Source: Paraburkholderia nodosa
Lineage (GTDB): Bacteria > Pseudomonadota > Gammaproteobacteria > Burkholderiales > Burkholderiaceae
Direction of reading: 5' to 3'
Length of the DNA stretch: 64,000 nt
NCBI RefSeq assembly: GCF_001718195.1
Contig: NZ_MCNV01000007.1
Coordinates: 124,001-188,000 of the forward strand
Shown here: positions 27,972 to 37,630 of the stretch, in pieces
Layout of the letters: each line of letters begins with the position of its first letter
Position numbering within the stretch: the first letter of the stretch is position 1
Position numbers and translations under genes: made by a program
The notes under the pieces: model-generated
What the model saw: the letters and a program-made list of their open reading frames with translations, nothing else
Told to the model about the DNA's origin: nothing
The model's database searches: none

Positions 27972-28364
27972 TCAATACTCGTTTGGGAAGAGTACAGCCC
28001 TCGAAGTCTGATCGGCTTCCGTGATGATCCATACGCGCTTGCCCGCGACCTCATACGCCGAAAACGTACGTCCGCCGTAGATAGCTCCCAGCAGATTAGC
28101 ATTGGCATCGCTCGCGGTTATGTCGCCCCAATCGCCGTGTTCATGGCGATGCAGATACGACTGGATATCGACAGCTTCGCGTTCGAGGTGTTCGAGTATG
28201 GCAGGCGTCACGACAACGCGGCCGAGTTCGATCAACGGAAAAACGAAGCCCGCGAGCGGATTGGTGGTGGTGGCGGATGGTTCTCTTTTTAAAGATTGGC
28301 TAAATATTTGTAACGGCCCGGGCCAGCGTTTCGCATTATGGAATAATGCGTAAAGCCAAGCCAC
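27972..28364 (-). CDS. Conserved island-type hypothetical protein, start uncertain
   Basis: The C-terminal ~95 residues are the convincing part: FVFPLIELGRVVVTPAILEHLE, then HEHGDWGDITASDANANLLGA, GGRTFSAYEVAG and VWIITEADQTSRAVLFPNEY. I recognise the pattern (LG.VV.TPGALE..., GDWGD, WVITEAD...TT.LLP.EY) from small hypothetical proteins common in integrative elements. The start is unresolved: GTG 28364 is a candidate, and the frame runs back to 28475, across the comM junction. If the native start has been lost, this is an edge-truncated gene. Confidence 0.5.
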   Translation of the reverse strand: MAWLYALFHNAKRWPGPLQIFSQSLKREPSATTTNPLAGFVFPLIELGRVVVTPAILEHLEREAVDIQSYLHRHEHGDWGDITASDANANLLGAIYGGRTFSAYEVAGKRVWIITEADQTSRAVLFPNEY

Positions 28365-28404
28365 GACACCGCTCTTTTTGACGAATTTCAATACTGTCTG
28401 GAAA

Positions 28405-29847
28405 ACCGTCAACCTGGCACCCGCCGATCTACCCAAGGAATCCGGCCGCTTCGATCTGCCCATCGCGCTCGGCATTCTCGCGGCGAGCGGTCAGCTCCCG
28501 GCTGCGGCACTCGCGCACCGGGAGTTCGCGGGCGAGCTTTCGCTCACCGGCGCCGTGCGGCCCATGCGCGGCGCGTTTGCCATGGCTTGCGGCACGGCAC
28601 GCGCGCACAGAGAGCGCGCAGCGCATTTCGACGAAGCGGCAGCGTTCAGCCGCGAGCCCATAGGCGAAAGCGCCATCCTTCGGATTCCCGATACTGAACC
28701 CGGCGAAGCAGCGCGCTCCGGCATGCCCGAGCTTTATCTGCCTGCGCAAGACGCTGCCGAAGCGGCGCTCGTGCCAGATGTCGCGGTGTACGGCGCGGCA
28801 GACCTGCGCTCCCTGTGCGCCCATCTGGCGGGCGGCGATCCCGAAGCGCGCCTCGCCCCCGTGCGCGCGAGCGCCCTCGACACTGGACCCATCGCCACGC
28901 CCCCTGACATGGCCGACGTCGTCGGCCAGCGCGCGGCGCGCCGGGCGCTCGAAGTCGCGGCGGCCGGCGGGCACCATCTGTTGATGGTCGGGCCGCCAGG
29001 CGCCGGCAAGTCGATGCTCGCCGCACGCCTGCCCGGGCTCCTGCCACCCATGACGGACGACGAGGCGTTAGCCTCCGCCGCCCTGCTCTCCGCCAGCGCG
29101 GTCGGTTTCACGCCGCAGCAGTGGCGCAAGCGGCCGTTTCGCGCGCCGCATCACTCGTCGAGTGCCGCCGCGCTGATCGGCGGGCGCAATCCGCCGCAGC
29201 CGGGCGAGATCACGCTCGCGCATTTAGGGGTGCTATTTCTGGACGAGCTGCCCGAATTCGACCGCCACGTGCTGGAGACCCTGCGCGAGCCGCTCGAAGT
29301 GGGCGCGATCACCATTTCCCGCGCCGCGTGGCAAACCGACTTTCCGGCCGCCTGCCAACTCATTGCCGCGATGAATCCCTGCCCGTGCGGCTGGCGCGGC
29401 GACCCCGCTGGTCGCTGCCGCTGCACGCCCGAAAGCGCCGCGCGCTATTTGCGCAAGCTGTCGGGGCCGCTCCTGGACCGCATCGACATCCAGATCGAGA
29501 TTCCAGCGCTGCCGCCCGCCGAACTGGCCGCTCGCGCGAGCACGAACGCCGAATCGAGCGCCGCGATCGCCGCTCGCGTCCAGGCGGCACGCGAGCGCCA
29601 GCTGGCGCGCCAGAGTAAAACCAATCGCGAATTGAACGGCCGCGAAACCGACGCAGTCTGCGAGCCGGACGCCGCCGGGGAAGCGCTGCTGCGCGAAGCG
29701 GGCGAGCGCTTTGGCTGGTCGGCACGCGCCCATTACCGGGTGCTCAAGGTCGCGCGCACGATCGCCGATCTCGCGGGCGCCGCGATGCCCGAAGCCGCCC
29801 ACGTGGCGGAGGCCGTGCAGTACCGGCGCGTGTTCACCGAGCGGTAA
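28405..29847 (+). pseudogene. comM: comM/yifB (Mg-chelatase-like AAA+ ATPase), 5'-truncated
   Basis: The sequence codes for about 480 residues of ComM, a helicase-like AAA+ protein that promotes branch migration in natural transformation. Present are VNLAPADLPKESGRFDLP, Walker A GPPGAGKSMLAARLPG, Walker B LFLDELPEF, the Cys cluster NPCPCGWRGD...CRC and the C-terminal VQYRRVF. Missing are the ~65-70 N-terminal residues that normally precede this block. A TTG at 28378 keeps the frame open with nine foreign residues, but a working protein is unlikely. Homology starts at 28405, so the junction with foreign DNA lies at or just before it. Confidence 0.85.
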
Positions 29848-30265
29848 CCCGCAGTGCCGGTTTCGCCGGAGAGCGCTGCCGCTTTGCGCCGCAGGGAATG
29901 TGAATAGCGCCAATAAGTCGAAGTCAAGACTTGACTTATGCACATTTCGTCATGATGCCCCTGGTTCTGAGCATGGTTCGCATTACGCTACGATCGCTTT
30001 CGTAACCTATTGATTCTTCTACCCTTCTGGATTTACAGAAAAGCGGCCAGAACTAACAGAAAGCCCACAGGACGGCCCTTTCCGGCCAACGGGGCGTTGT
30101 TTTCCACAAAGTTACCCACAGCTCCTGTGGGTAACCAGTAAACCGTCAATCAAATCCGATAATTAGCGTGTTTACCTGCAGCGCAACTTTCACTTCGGCC
30201 CGCAAGCGCCCGCCGCTGTGTGACCAAAACATCGCGACGCAAGGCGTACTGCGGACTCCCAAAAC
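29848..30265. other. Intergenic stretch, 418 nt
   Basis: No gene is supported. It contains an AT-richer segment (about 29930-30070) and the perfect palindrome listed at 30111-30135. Just before the palindrome, TTTTCCACA matches the DnaA-box consensus TTWTNCACA. No tRNA or small-RNA fold was recognised. Confidence 0.4.
30111..30135. repeat. Perfect 11-bp inverted repeat with 3-nt loop
   Basis: GTTACCCACAG, CTC, CTGTGGGTAAC form a perfect hairpin. No U-tract follows on either strand, so it is not a standard intrinsic terminator. Each arm resembles a DnaA box (TTACCCACA, one mismatch), and a better match (TTTTCCACA) lies about 10 nt upstream. It could be a protein-binding palindrome. Confidence 0.7.
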
Positions 30266-30814
30266 TCAGTACAGCTTGAAAGATCCGAAGAACTGATCGA
30301 CCTGCTCGACCGGCGGCTCGGTACGGCCGACGATCGCCACCTGATAGGCGCGTGCGCCCTTTGCCACGAGCCGCGCGTGGATCGTGCGCGTCTCGCCGTT
30401 GGCGCCCGCCTTGCCGGCCATGCGCATTTCGACGCCCTCGACCGAGCCGCCCATTGCAAGCGGCACCCCCACCGCGTGTGTCTCGGCAGCCGCGCCCACG
30501 TTGCGCGCGAGGCCCGCGCGCAGGAAGTCGAGTGCCTTTTGCTGCGTTGCGGGCTGCGCGTCGGGCAGATCGAGCGTGCCGACCACGAACACGTCGCCGG
30601 CGACTTCGGCCGTCTGCACGCGCATGCGCATCGGCGTGCCGTTCACGTCGATGCGGCGCTCGTCCTTGTCGGGCTTGGCCGGCAGATCGATCGCGTAGCC
30701 GCTCGCATCGTTCGAAATCGTGCGCCAATCGTAAGTGGGCGAGCAGGCGGCCAGCGCGAACGCGGCGGCGAGTATGCCCAGCGCCGCCACGCGAGCAGGA
30801 ACGGAGGCGCGCAT
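30266..30814 (-). CDS. Probable lipoprotein
   Basis: A 182-aa protein beginning with a lipoprotein signal (MRASVPARVAALGILAAAFALAACS), lipobox ALAAC with Cys near residue 25, so it is expected in the outer or inner membrane facing the periplasm. The mature part contains SNDASGYAIDLPAKPDKDER and ends QVDQFFGSFKLY, a pattern seen in small conserved proteobacterial lipoproteins of unknown function. The start at 30814 is chosen because it gives a proper signal peptide; a longer frame to 31006 has none. It is divergent from the thioredoxin-like gene at 31012. Confidence 0.75.
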   Translation of the reverse strand: MRASVPARVAALGILAAAFALAACSPTYDWRTISNDASGYAIDLPAKPDKDERRIDVNGTPMRMRVQTAEVAGDVFVVGTLDLPDAQPATQQKALDFLRAGLARNVGAAAETHAVGVPLAMGGSVEGVEMRMAGKAGANGETRTIHARLVAKGARAYQVAIVGRTEPPVEQVDQFFGSFKLY

Positions 30815-31011
30815 CGGTAGATTCAACGTGAGTCGGGCACGGCGAAGGATGTCCAGGACCATGGGGCGCGGTTCGTTACGGAGGTGAAAGGTGCGCGACA
30901 TTATCCGTCGACGCATACCCGGATGTTGTCTCGCAACCGCTATGCCGGGAAATTCGGCGCTACAATATTTGCGCTCGACACCCGCGCCCTTCGGCGCACG
31001 AGGCAAGGCTC

Positions 31012-31545
31012 ATGACCGCTGCATCCCCGAATTCTTCGAACAAGCGTTCCGGCGCGCTCACGCGCATTGGCGCGGCGGTGGTCGTCGTCGCGATCGCTGT
31101 GGCCGGCTACTTCGCGTTCTTCGGCAGCCAGCAGCGCGTGCCCGACGCCACCTTCACGCTCCTGTCCGGCCAGAAGGTCTCCACGAACGACCTCAAGGGC
31201 AAGGTCTACCTCGTCAACTTCTGGGCGACGAGTTGCACGACCTGCATGGCGGAAATGCCGAAGATGGTCCAGACCTATAACCGCTTCAAGGGCGAAGGCC
31301 TCGAGTTCGTTGCAGTGGCGATGAACTACGACGCGCCGATGTACGTCGCCAACTACGCGCAAACGCGCCAGCTGCCGTTCAAGGTGGCGATGGACGACGG
31401 CTCGGCGGCCAGGCAGTTCGGCAACGTCCAGCTCACGCCCACTACCTTCGTGATCGGCCGCGACGGCAAGATCCTCAAGCGCTACGTGGGCGAGCCGCAG
31501 TTCGCCGAACTCGACCAGTTGCTGCAGAAGGCGCTGGCGACCTGA
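31012..31545 (+). CDS. TlpA-like membrane-anchored thioredoxin
   Basis: A 177-aa periplasmic thioredoxin-fold protein. An N-terminal signal anchor spans about residues 18-40. The active site is in NFWATSCTTCMAEMPKM, the CxxC of the TlpA/ResA/AhpC-TSA group, and the cis-Pro region is LTPTTFVIGRDG. Such proteins reduce periplasmic disulfides, for example in cytochrome c or copper-site maturation. Its exact partner is unknown. A strong hairpin terminator follows 20 nt after the stop. Confidence 0.9.
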   Translation: MTAASPNSSNKRSGALTRIGAAVVVVAIAVAGYFAFFGSQQRVPDATFTLLSGQKVSTNDLKGKVYLVNFWATSCTTCMAEMPKMVQTYNRFKGEGLEFVAVAMNYDAPMYVANYAQTRQLPFKVAMDDGSAARQFGNVQLTPTTFVIGRDGKILKRYVGEPQFAELDQLLQKALAT

Positions 31546-31565
31546 TACGCGATTCGCGTAGCCAA

Positions 31566-31598
31566 TAAAAAAGCAGCGGAAAAACCGCTGCTTTTTTT
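31566..31598. terminator. Bidirectional intrinsic terminator
   Basis: AAGCAGCGG, loop AAAAA, CCGCTGCTT with A-run on the left and T-run on the right. It serves both the thioredoxin-like gene and the convergent dctD gene that ends at 31617. Confidence 0.92.
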
Positions 31599-31616
31599 AT
31601 GCCTCTTTGTGCCGCT

Positions 31617-32990
31617 TCACGCCTCGCCGCGCGCCACCAGCCCATAGCGGCGAATTTTCTCGTACAACGTGGCTTTCGCCATTTGTAGCCGCTCGGCGGC
31701 CTGGGCGACCGCGCCGTTGCTCTGCTGCAGCGCGTCGGCAATCAGTGCGCGCTCGTACTGCTCCACGCGCTCCTTGAGCGGCAACGCGTCGTCCTCGCCG
31801 GCCGCCGCGACTGCCGACAGATCGTCGGGAATCCCGAGGACCCTGCGGTCCGCCGCATTGCGCAGTTCGCGCACGTTGCCCGGCCAGTCGCGTTGCGCGA
31901 GCCGCATGCGATCGCGCTCGGTGAGGAGCGGCGCAGGACGCTGGTAGCGCACCGCCGCGTCGAGCAGGAAGTGCTCGAAGAGCGGCACGATGTCCTCGCG
32001 GCGCTCGGCCAGCGGCGGCAACGCGATCGTCACGACGTTCAGCCGGTACAGCAGGTCGCGCCGGAAAGTCCCCGCCGCGACGTGCTCGCTCATGTCGCCC
32101 TTCGCCGCCGCGACCACGCGCAAGTCGGCGCGCACCGGCTGGTTCGAACCGAGGCGCTCCAGCACGCCATCCTGCAGCACGCGCAGCAGCTTCACCTGCA
32201 GCGAGAGCGGCATGCTTTCGATCTCGTCGAGAAAGAGCGTGCCGCCGCTCGCGTGCTCGAGCTTGCCGATCCGGCGCTTGGCCGCGCCCGTGAAAGCACC
32301 CGCCTCGTAGCCGAACATCTCCGACTCGAACATCGGTTCGGGCAGCGCGCCGCAGTTCACGGCGACGAACGGCTTGTCATGGCGCGGCGAAAGCTCATGC
32401 AGGCTGCGCGCAATCAGTTCCTTGCCCGCGCCGGTGTCGCCGTTGATGAGCACCGAGGCGTCCGTCGGCGCGACGTTCGCGATGAGCTTGCGCACCTGTT
32501 CGATCGCCGGACTTTTGCCGATGATGCGCGGCGCGAGCGCGTCGTGCCCCGCCAGCTCGCGGCGCAGCGCGAGGTTTTCGAGCACGAGCAGGCGCCGCTC
32601 CAGCGCGCGCCGCACCGTTTCGATGAGGCGTTCGGAGGCGAACGGCTTTTCGATGAAGTCGTAAGCGCCGTCGCGCATGGCCTGCACGGCCATCGAGATA
32701 TCGCCGTGGCCCGTCACGAGGATGATGGGCACCTCGGGCGCTCGCTCGTGGCATTGCGCGAGCAGATCGAGCCCGCTCATGCCGGGCAGGCGGATATCGC
32801 TCACCACGACGCCCGCGAAGTCGGCATCGACGAGCGGCAGCGCGCTTTCCGCATTGGCGAAACCGGCGGCGTCGAAGCCGGCGAGCTGCAGGCTTTGCAC
32901 GCCCGCGCGGCGCACCAGTTCGTCATCCTCTACGTAGAGCACCCGGCCGGGCGCGGTATTGACCATGCGTTCACCATGTTCGTTCGTCAT
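31617..32990 (-). CDS. dctD: C4-dicarboxylate response regulator, sigma-54 activator
   Basis: A 457-aa NtrC-type regulator: receiver (Asp65 in VVSDIRLPG, Lys in IEKPF), AAA+ sigma-54 interaction domain with Walker [15 protein letters not shown] loop ([11 protein letters not shown]) and Walker [12 protein letters not shown], and a C-terminal Fis-type HTH ([22 protein letters not shown]). GAFTGA is intact, so it should activate sigma-54 RNA polymerase. It lies 32 nt downstream of the kinase gene dctB, on the same strand as dctA. Its expected target is the sigma-54 promoter found before dctA. Confidence 0.94.
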   Translation of the reverse strand: MTNEHGERMVNTAPGRVLYVEDDELVRRAGVQSLQLAGFDAAGFANAESALPLVDADFAGVVVSDIRLPGMSGLDLLAQCHERAPEVPIILVTGHGDISMAVQAMRDGAYDFIEKPFASERLIETVRRALERRLLVLENLALRRELAGHDALAPRIIGKSPAIEQVRKLIANVAPTDASVLINGDTGAGKELIARSLHELSPRHDKPFVAVNCGALPEPMFESEMFGYEAGAFTGAAKRRIGKLEHASGGTLFLDEIESMPLSLQVKLLRVLQDGVLERLGSNQPVRADLRVVAAAKGDMSEHVAAGTFRRDLLYRLNVVTIALPPLAERREDIVPLFEHFLLDAAVRYQRPAPLLTERDRMRLAQRDWPGNVRELRNAADRRVLGIPDDLSAVAAAGEDDALPLKERVEQYERALIADALQQSNGAVAQAAERLQMAKATLYEKIRRYGLVARGEA

Positions 32991-33022
32991 CCTGATTCAA
33001 AAGCCAGCCACGCAACCCAGCG

Positions 33023-34900
33023 TCACAACCCCGCGGCACGCGCCGCGCTCTCGGCATCGGCACGCGCGCGGCGCAACGTCAGCACGAAGCGCGCGCCGCC
33101 TTCGGGTACGTTGCTCGCCGTGAGCGAGCCGCCGCAGTCGCGTGCGATCGACGAGGAGATCGCGAGTCCGAGGCCGAGCCCCTGCCCCATTTCCTTCGTC
33201 GTGAAAAACGGCTCGAAGAGGCGCGGCAGCACATCGTCGGGAATGCCCGGTCCATTGTCGCTCACCGCGATGGCGAGCGTCGCGGCGCTCGCCTGCACGT
33301 CGATCGCAATGCGCGGCGACGGCAGGCCTCCCACGGCGTCGAGCGCATTGCCGAGCACGTTGATGAGCACCTGTTCGAGCCGCAGGTCGTCGCTCTGCGC
33401 GCTGAGGTCCGGGTATTCGGCGTCCACATCTAGCGGCACGCTCGGCGCGCCGTCTTCCGTCAACGTGAGATCCACGCGCACGCCATCGAGCCGCTTGCCG
33501 AGCAGCGCGAGCGAGTTGCGCAGCGCCCGGGCAACCGGTGCGCGCGCGCCTCTCGGCCGCGCGCGCCCGACGAACAGCTTGAGCTGATTGACGATCTTGC
33601 CCATGCGCTCGGTGAGCGAGCCGATCGCCTCGAGGTTTTCGGTGGCCGCCGCGTACTGGCCGCGCTCCAGAAACACGCGCGTGTTGTCCGAGAAGCTGCG
33701 CAACGCCGCGAGGGGCTGGTTCAGTTCGTGCGTGATGCCCGCCGCCATCTGGCCGAGCGCGGCGAGCTTGCTCGCCTGGATCAGCTCGTCCTGGGTCGCG
33801 CGCAGTTCCGCCTCGGCGCGCGTGCGCTCCGCCACCTCGCGCTGCAGGCGCTCGTTGGCCTGCGAGAGATCGGCGGTGCGCTCAGCCACGCGCTCGTTGA
33901 GCATCGCATAGGCCTTTTGCAGCATCGCGCGGCTGCGCATCACTTCCCTCACGCGTGCGCGCCGCATGCGCCAGTAGAAGCCGAACAGGCACAGCGAAAC
34001 GTAGCCGAAACCGGTCATGATGGTCGCGTTGCGCGAGGCTTCGAGCACGGGATCGATCGACGACATGGTGACGAGATGCCAGTCGGGCTCGACGAGCGAG
34101 CGGCGCGTTTCCAGGTAACGCGGTGCGCGGATGCCGGCGCCCATGCGCACGATGTCGGCGCCGCCCTGCAACACGCGTTCGACGCGCGTCGGCAGCGGCG
34201 CGATCGGCTCGCTCGCGTACTGGCGCGTGGCGTCGATCGAGGCCACCACGGCCGGCGGCAGCGGGCGTACCGTGCGGTACTTCCACGCGGGCACCGAAGA
34301 GAGAAAGATCACGCCGTGATCGTCGGTGACGAGCAGCGGCTCCGAGGCATCGGTGCCCGGAAACCATTCGAGATTGAGCTTCACCACGGCCACGCCGACG
34401 ATCTTGCCGTCGCGCCGCACGGGTTGCGACACGTAGTAGCCCGGATCGTGCGAGATCGTGCCGATGCCGAAGAAGCGCCCCACGCGGCCGTTCATCGCGT
34501 CGATGAAATACGGCCGGAAGCGGTAATCCGCGCCCACGAAACTATCGGGGTCGCGCCAGTTGCTCGCCGCGATGCTCATGCCGTCGGCGCGGATGATGTA
34601 GGTCGTCGTGGCGCGCGCGTGACGGTTCACGTCTTCGAGATAGCGGTTCGCGGCGGCCACCCACTCGGGTCTCGGATCGACCAGCACGTCCTGCACGAGC
34701 GGATGCTCGCCGACGATATAGGGCAGCGAGTCGTAGCGCTCGAGCGTGCTCTTGAGCGAAGCCGCGGTGCGGTCGCCGCGCACGGCGGCGTTGCGGCGCA
34801 GCGCGTCGATCCCGGTCTGCCACGTGAGCGCCCACGTCAGCGCACAGACCGCGACGAGGCCGGCTGCGAGCGCGAAGAGGATGATGAGGCGGCGCGTCAC
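33023..34900 (-). CDS. dctB: C4-dicarboxylate sensor histidine kinase
   Basis: A 625-aa kinase with a helix at about 5-25 and another near 280-300 that enclose a ~250-residue periplasmic sensor domain (double PAS/PDC type, as in DctB; includes VGADYRFRPYFIDAMNG and GYYVSQPVR). A coiled-coil linker is followed by the H-box AAGITHELNQPLAALRSF and HATPase_c (NVLGNALDAV, SDNGPGIP, GQGLGLGLAI). GTG 34900 follows GGAAG by 8 nt and is preferred to the longer frame from 34999. It pairs with DctD directly downstream. Confidence 0.94.
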   Translation of the reverse strand: MTRRLIILFALAAGLVAVCALTWALTWQTGIDALRRNAAVRGDRTAASLKSTLERYDSLPYIVGEHPLVQDVLVDPRPEWVAAANRYLEDVNRHARATTTYIIRADGMSIAASNWRDPDSFVGADYRFRPYFIDAMNGRVGRFFGIGTISHDPGYYVSQPVRRDGKIVGVAVVKLNLEWFPGTDASEPLLVTDDHGVIFLSSVPAWKYRTVRPLPPAVVASIDATRQYASEPIAPLPTRVERVLQGGADIVRMGAGIRAPRYLETRRSLVEPDWHLVTMSSIDPVLEASRNATIMTGFGYVSLCLFGFYWRMRRARVREVMRSRAMLQKAYAMLNERVAERTADLSQANERLQREVAERTRAEAELRATQDELIQASKLAALGQMAAGITHELNQPLAALRSFSDNTRVFLERGQYAAATENLEAIGSLTERMGKIVNQLKLFVGRARPRGARAPVARALRNSLALLGKRLDGVRVDLTLTEDGAPSVPLDVDAEYPDLSAQSDDLRLEQVLINVLGNALDAVGGLPSPRIAIDVQASAATLAIAVSDNGPGIPDDVLPRLFEPFFTTKEMGQGLGLGLAISSSIARDCGGSLTASNVPEGGARFVLTLRRARADAESAARAAGL

Positions 34901-35029
34901 GTGAGCGGCTTCCAGACGGTCGAGGGGGATGAGGGAGATTGTGGCACACGGCCGCGCCGCTCCGGGGCGTCCGGGTCGGACTATGCGCTTCGGACCCACT
35001 CAGCCAAACTGCGGCGAAGTCAGACGAGA

Positions 35030-35075
35030 AACAAAAACGGGCGGCGCTCGCGCAGGGGAAACGCTCGCGCCGCCC
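35030..35075 (-). terminator. Intrinsic terminator downstream of dctA
   Basis: On the minus strand a long GC-rich hairpin (arms ending in CGCCGCCC and beginning GGGCGGCG, about 14-bp arms with two mismatches) is followed by GTTTTTGTTTC. It lies 85 nt after the dctA stop and separates dctA from dctBD, implying mostly separate transcripts. Confidence 0.7.
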
Positions 35076-35159
35076 TGCGGCTACGGCCGCGAAACATCGA
35101 GAGAACAGACATCGGCGGGCGGCGCGCCTCACGGCCTGCACACGCCCGCCCAGCGCGGC

Positions 35160-36443
35160 TTACGCGCCTGCGCTTTCCTTCATTTCTTCGACCTCGCCGG
35201 AGAGCACGGCGCGCAGCTTGTTGCGGTCGAGCTCCTTCTCCCATGCCGAGACCACGACCGTCGCCACGCCGTTGCCGACGATGTTGGTCAGCGCACGGCA
35301 TTCGCTCATGAAGCGGTCGATGCCGAGGATCAGCACCATGCCCGAGAGCGGAATGGTCGGCACCACGGCGAGCGTGGCCGCCAGCGTGATGAAGCCTGCG
35401 CCGGTCACGCCGCTCGCGCCCTTCGAGGTGAGCATCGTCACCGCGAGCAGCGTGAGCTGCTGCGTCCACGTGAGATCGGTGTTGGTCGCCTGGGCGATGA
35501 AGAGCACCGCCATCGTCATGTAGATGTTGGTGCCGTCGAGGTTGAACGAGTAGCCGGTCGGCACGACGAGGCCCACGACCGAGCGCGAGCAGCCAAGGCG
35601 CTCGAGCTTCTGCATCAGTTGCGGCAGGGCCGATTCCGACGAGCTGGTGCCGAGCACGATCAGCAGCTCTTCCTTGATATAGGAAACGAAGCGGATGATC
35701 GAGAAGCCCGTGAAGCGCGCGATCGCGCCGAGCACGACGAGCACGAACACGATCGACGTGAGGTAGAACGTGCCGATGAGCTTGAGCATCGGGATCAGCG
35801 AGCCCACGCCGTACTTGCCGATGGTGAACGCCATCGCGCCGAACGCGCCGATCGGTGCGAGCTTCGTGACGATCTTCACGACGCCGAACAGCACGCCCGA
35901 GATGCTGTCGATGAACTCGGTCACCACGCGGCCACGCTCGCCCAGTTGCGTGAGCACGGCGCCGAACAGCAGCGCGATCAGCAGAATCTGCAGGATTTCG
36001 CCCTGCGCGAACGCCGAGGTGATCGTGTCCGGAATGATGCGCATCAGGAAGTCGACGCTGCTCTGGCCATGCGCCTTTTCGGCGTAGCTGGCCACGGCCT
36101 TGGCGTCGAGCGAATGGACGTCGACGTTGAAGCCCGCGCCCGGCTTCAGCACGTGCGTGGCGATCAGGCCGAGCACGAGCGCGAAGGTCGAGACGATCTC
36201 GAAGTAGAGCAGCGCCTTGCCGCCCACGCGGCCCACCTTCTTCATATCCTCCATGCCGGCGATGCCGGTCACGACGGTACAGAAGATGATCGGCCCGATC
36301 ACCATCTTGATGAGCTTGATGAAGGCGTCGCCGAGCGGCTTCATGTCGATGCCGATGGCGGGCCAGTAATGGCCGAGGATCACGCCGATGACGATCGCCA
36401 CGATCACCTGGAAATAGAGGACTTTGTGGAGAGGTTTCTTCAC
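35160..36443 (-). CDS. dctA: C4-dicarboxylate:cation symporter DctA
   Basis: A 427-aa member of the DAACS family (Na+/H+:dicarboxylate symporters), importing succinate, fumarate and malate through the inner membrane. It begins [20 protein letters not shown] as in other DctA proteins; the family motifs [26 protein letters not shown] and [14 protein letters not shown] are intact. Length equals the family norm of about 428 aa. GTG 36443 follows AGGA by 8 nt; the longer frame to 36608 is not coding-like. A sigma-54 promoter lies 160 nt upstream. Confidence 0.95.
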   Translation of the reverse strand: MKKPLHKVLYFQVIVAIVIGVILGHYWPAIGIDMKPLGDAFIKLIKMVIGPIIFCTVVTGIAGMEDMKKVGRVGGKALLYFEIVSTFALVLGLIATHVLKPGAGFNVDVHSLDAKAVASYAEKAHGQSSVDFLMRIIPDTITSAFAQGEILQILLIALLFGAVLTQLGERGRVVTEFIDSISGVLFGVVKIVTKLAPIGAFGAMAFTIGKYGVGSLIPMLKLIGTFYLTSIVFVLVVLGAIARFTGFSIIRFVSYIKEELLIVLGTSSSESALPQLMQKLERLGCSRSVVGLVVPTGYSFNLDGTNIYMTMAVLFIAQATNTDLTWTQQLTLLAVTMLTSKGASGVTGAGFITLAATLAVVPTIPLSGMVLILGIDRFMSECRALTNIVGNGVATVVVSAWEKELDRNKLRAVLSGEVEEMKESAGA

Positions 36444-36603
36444 GATGGTTCCTGCAAATGAGTTAAGCCAATGGCCGAACGAATCGAGTTCGGGCCGCGA
36501 CAGGTCGAAACTGGGGATCAGCGAAACCGGAAGAGGGGATCGGACATCGGCTGTCTCCTTGCTGTTTTTTTTGTCGCGGCCGGGGTGGCCGCGCGTTCTT
36601 ATT

Positions 36604-36619
36604 TGCAAGGAGAATGCCA
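36604..36619 (-). promoter_or_regulatory. Sigma-54 (-24/-12) promoter of dctA
   Basis: On the minus strand TGGCATTCTCCTTGCA fits the consensus TGGCAC-N5-TTGCA with one mismatch and exact spacing. It lies about 160 nt upstream of the dctA start and implies activation by DctD. No competing sigma-70 pair was evident. Confidence 0.85.
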
Positions 36620-36674
36620 GCTAGCGCAACCGCTCACGCCATTGATTTATAAGGATTTTTATCCAACGAACCAA

Positions 36675-36704
36675 GGCGCGAATCTGGTTTTCCAGAATCG
36701 CGCC
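36675..36704. promoter_or_regulatory. 30-bp inverted repeat between tauC and dctA
   Basis: Arms GGCGCGAATCTGG and CCAGAATCGCGCC (12 of 13 paired) around TTTT. It lies about 60-85 bp upstream of the sigma-54 promoter, the right distance for a DctD enhancer site, and also 39 nt after the tauC stop, where a terminator is expected. The lack of a real U-run favours a binding site or a weak terminator; the two roles are not separable here. Confidence 0.5.
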
Positions 36705-36742
36705 CTATGAGCGTTCGGATTTCCAGAAAGACAGGAGCCGCC

Positions 36743-37630
36743 CTAGCCGCGTCCCTTCCACGGCACGAGGCGCCGTTCGAGCGCGCGCATGGCGAGGTCA
36801 AAGCCCCAGGCAATGAGCCCGATCAGCACGATGCCCATCACCACGACGTCGGTGCGCAGGAAGCTCGACGCGTTGAGCACCATCTGGCCGAGGCCCGCCG
36901 TCGCGGCGACCATCTCGGCGGCCACGAGCGTAGTCCAGCCGAAGCCGATGGCGATGCGCAGGCCCGTGAGGATCTCCGGCAGCGCGGCGGGCAGCACGAC
37001 GAAGCGCACGATCTGCGCGAGGCTGCCGCCCAGCGACGCCGCCGCGCGGATCTGCTCGACGCTCGCGCTCTTCGCGCCGGCGCGCGCGGCCATGGCGATG
37101 GGCGCGAAACAGGCGAGCCAGATCACGACGATCTTGGCCGTTTCGTCGATGCCGAACCAGATCACCACGAGCGGCAGGTAGGCAAGCGGCGGCAGCGGCC
37201 GGTAGAACTCGAGCGGCGGATCGAGCAGGCCGCGCGCGATGCGCGAGACGCCCATCAGAATGCCGACGGGCACGGCCGTCACCACCGCCAGCAAGAACGC
37301 ACCGAACACGCGCAGCGCGCTCCAGAACAGATGCTCGGAGAGCGGCAGGCCCCCCTGGATGCGGCCGTGCAGCGCGTCCGTGAAGGCTTGCCAGACGGCT
37401 TCCGGCGTCGGCAGGAAAAGCGGCGGCAGCCAGTGCAGGTGCGTCGCGAGCCACCAGAGCAGCGCGAGCGCCGCCACCGACGCCGCGCTCAGCGCCGCCG
37501 TAGGGCCTTCGCCGGGCATGCGCCAGACTTTGGAGCGCGCCGCTTGCGCCGCGTGCGCCTCGTCAGTGCGGGGCAGCGCGCGGGCCGCTTTAAGCGCGAC
37601 TTCTCTCAACGATTCGTGCGACACGCTCAT
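36743..37630 (-). CDS. tauC: Taurine ABC transporter permease
   Basis: A 295-aa BPD_transp_1 permease with about 6 helices and the EAA loop in [33 protein letters not shown] arrangement (cytoplasmic coupling helix, near residue 190). ATG 37630 overlaps the stop of the ATPase gene by 4 nt (ATGA), so the two are translationally coupled. The ~45 residues before the first helix are longer than in E. coli TauC. Taurine is preferred as substrate because of the binding protein of the same operon; other sulfonates are possible. Confidence 0.9.
   Translation of the reverse strand: MSVSHESLREVALKAARALPRTDEAHAAQAARSKVWRMPGEGPTAALSAASVAALALLWWLATHLHWLPPLFLPTPEAVWQAFTDALHGRIQGGLPLSEHLFWSALRVFGAFLLAVVTAVPVGILMGVSRIARGLLDPPLEFYRPLPPLAYLPLVVIWFGIDETAKIVVIWLACFAPIAMAARAGAKSASVEQIRAAASLGGSLAQIVRFVVLPAALPEILTGLRIAIGFGWTTLVAAEMVAATAGLGQMVLNASSFLRTDVVVMGIVLIGLIAWGFDLAMRALERRLVPWKGRG

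Noticed and set aside
28378..29847. comM as an intact gene starting at TTG 28378
   Set aside because: The first nine residues are foreign and the conserved N-terminal domain is missing, so the ORF start is a chance fusion.
30111..30135. Intrinsic terminator
   Set aside because: The hairpin is perfect, but no U-run follows on either strand and neither neighbouring gene ends close to it.
33728..35311. Long plus-strand ORF opposite dctB
   Set aside because: It is a GC-skew shadow: Arg/His/Ala-rich, no domains, while the minus strand codes a clear kinase. The same holds for other long plus-strand frames at 31893-33587, 34929-36461, 38402-39541 and 47289-48485.
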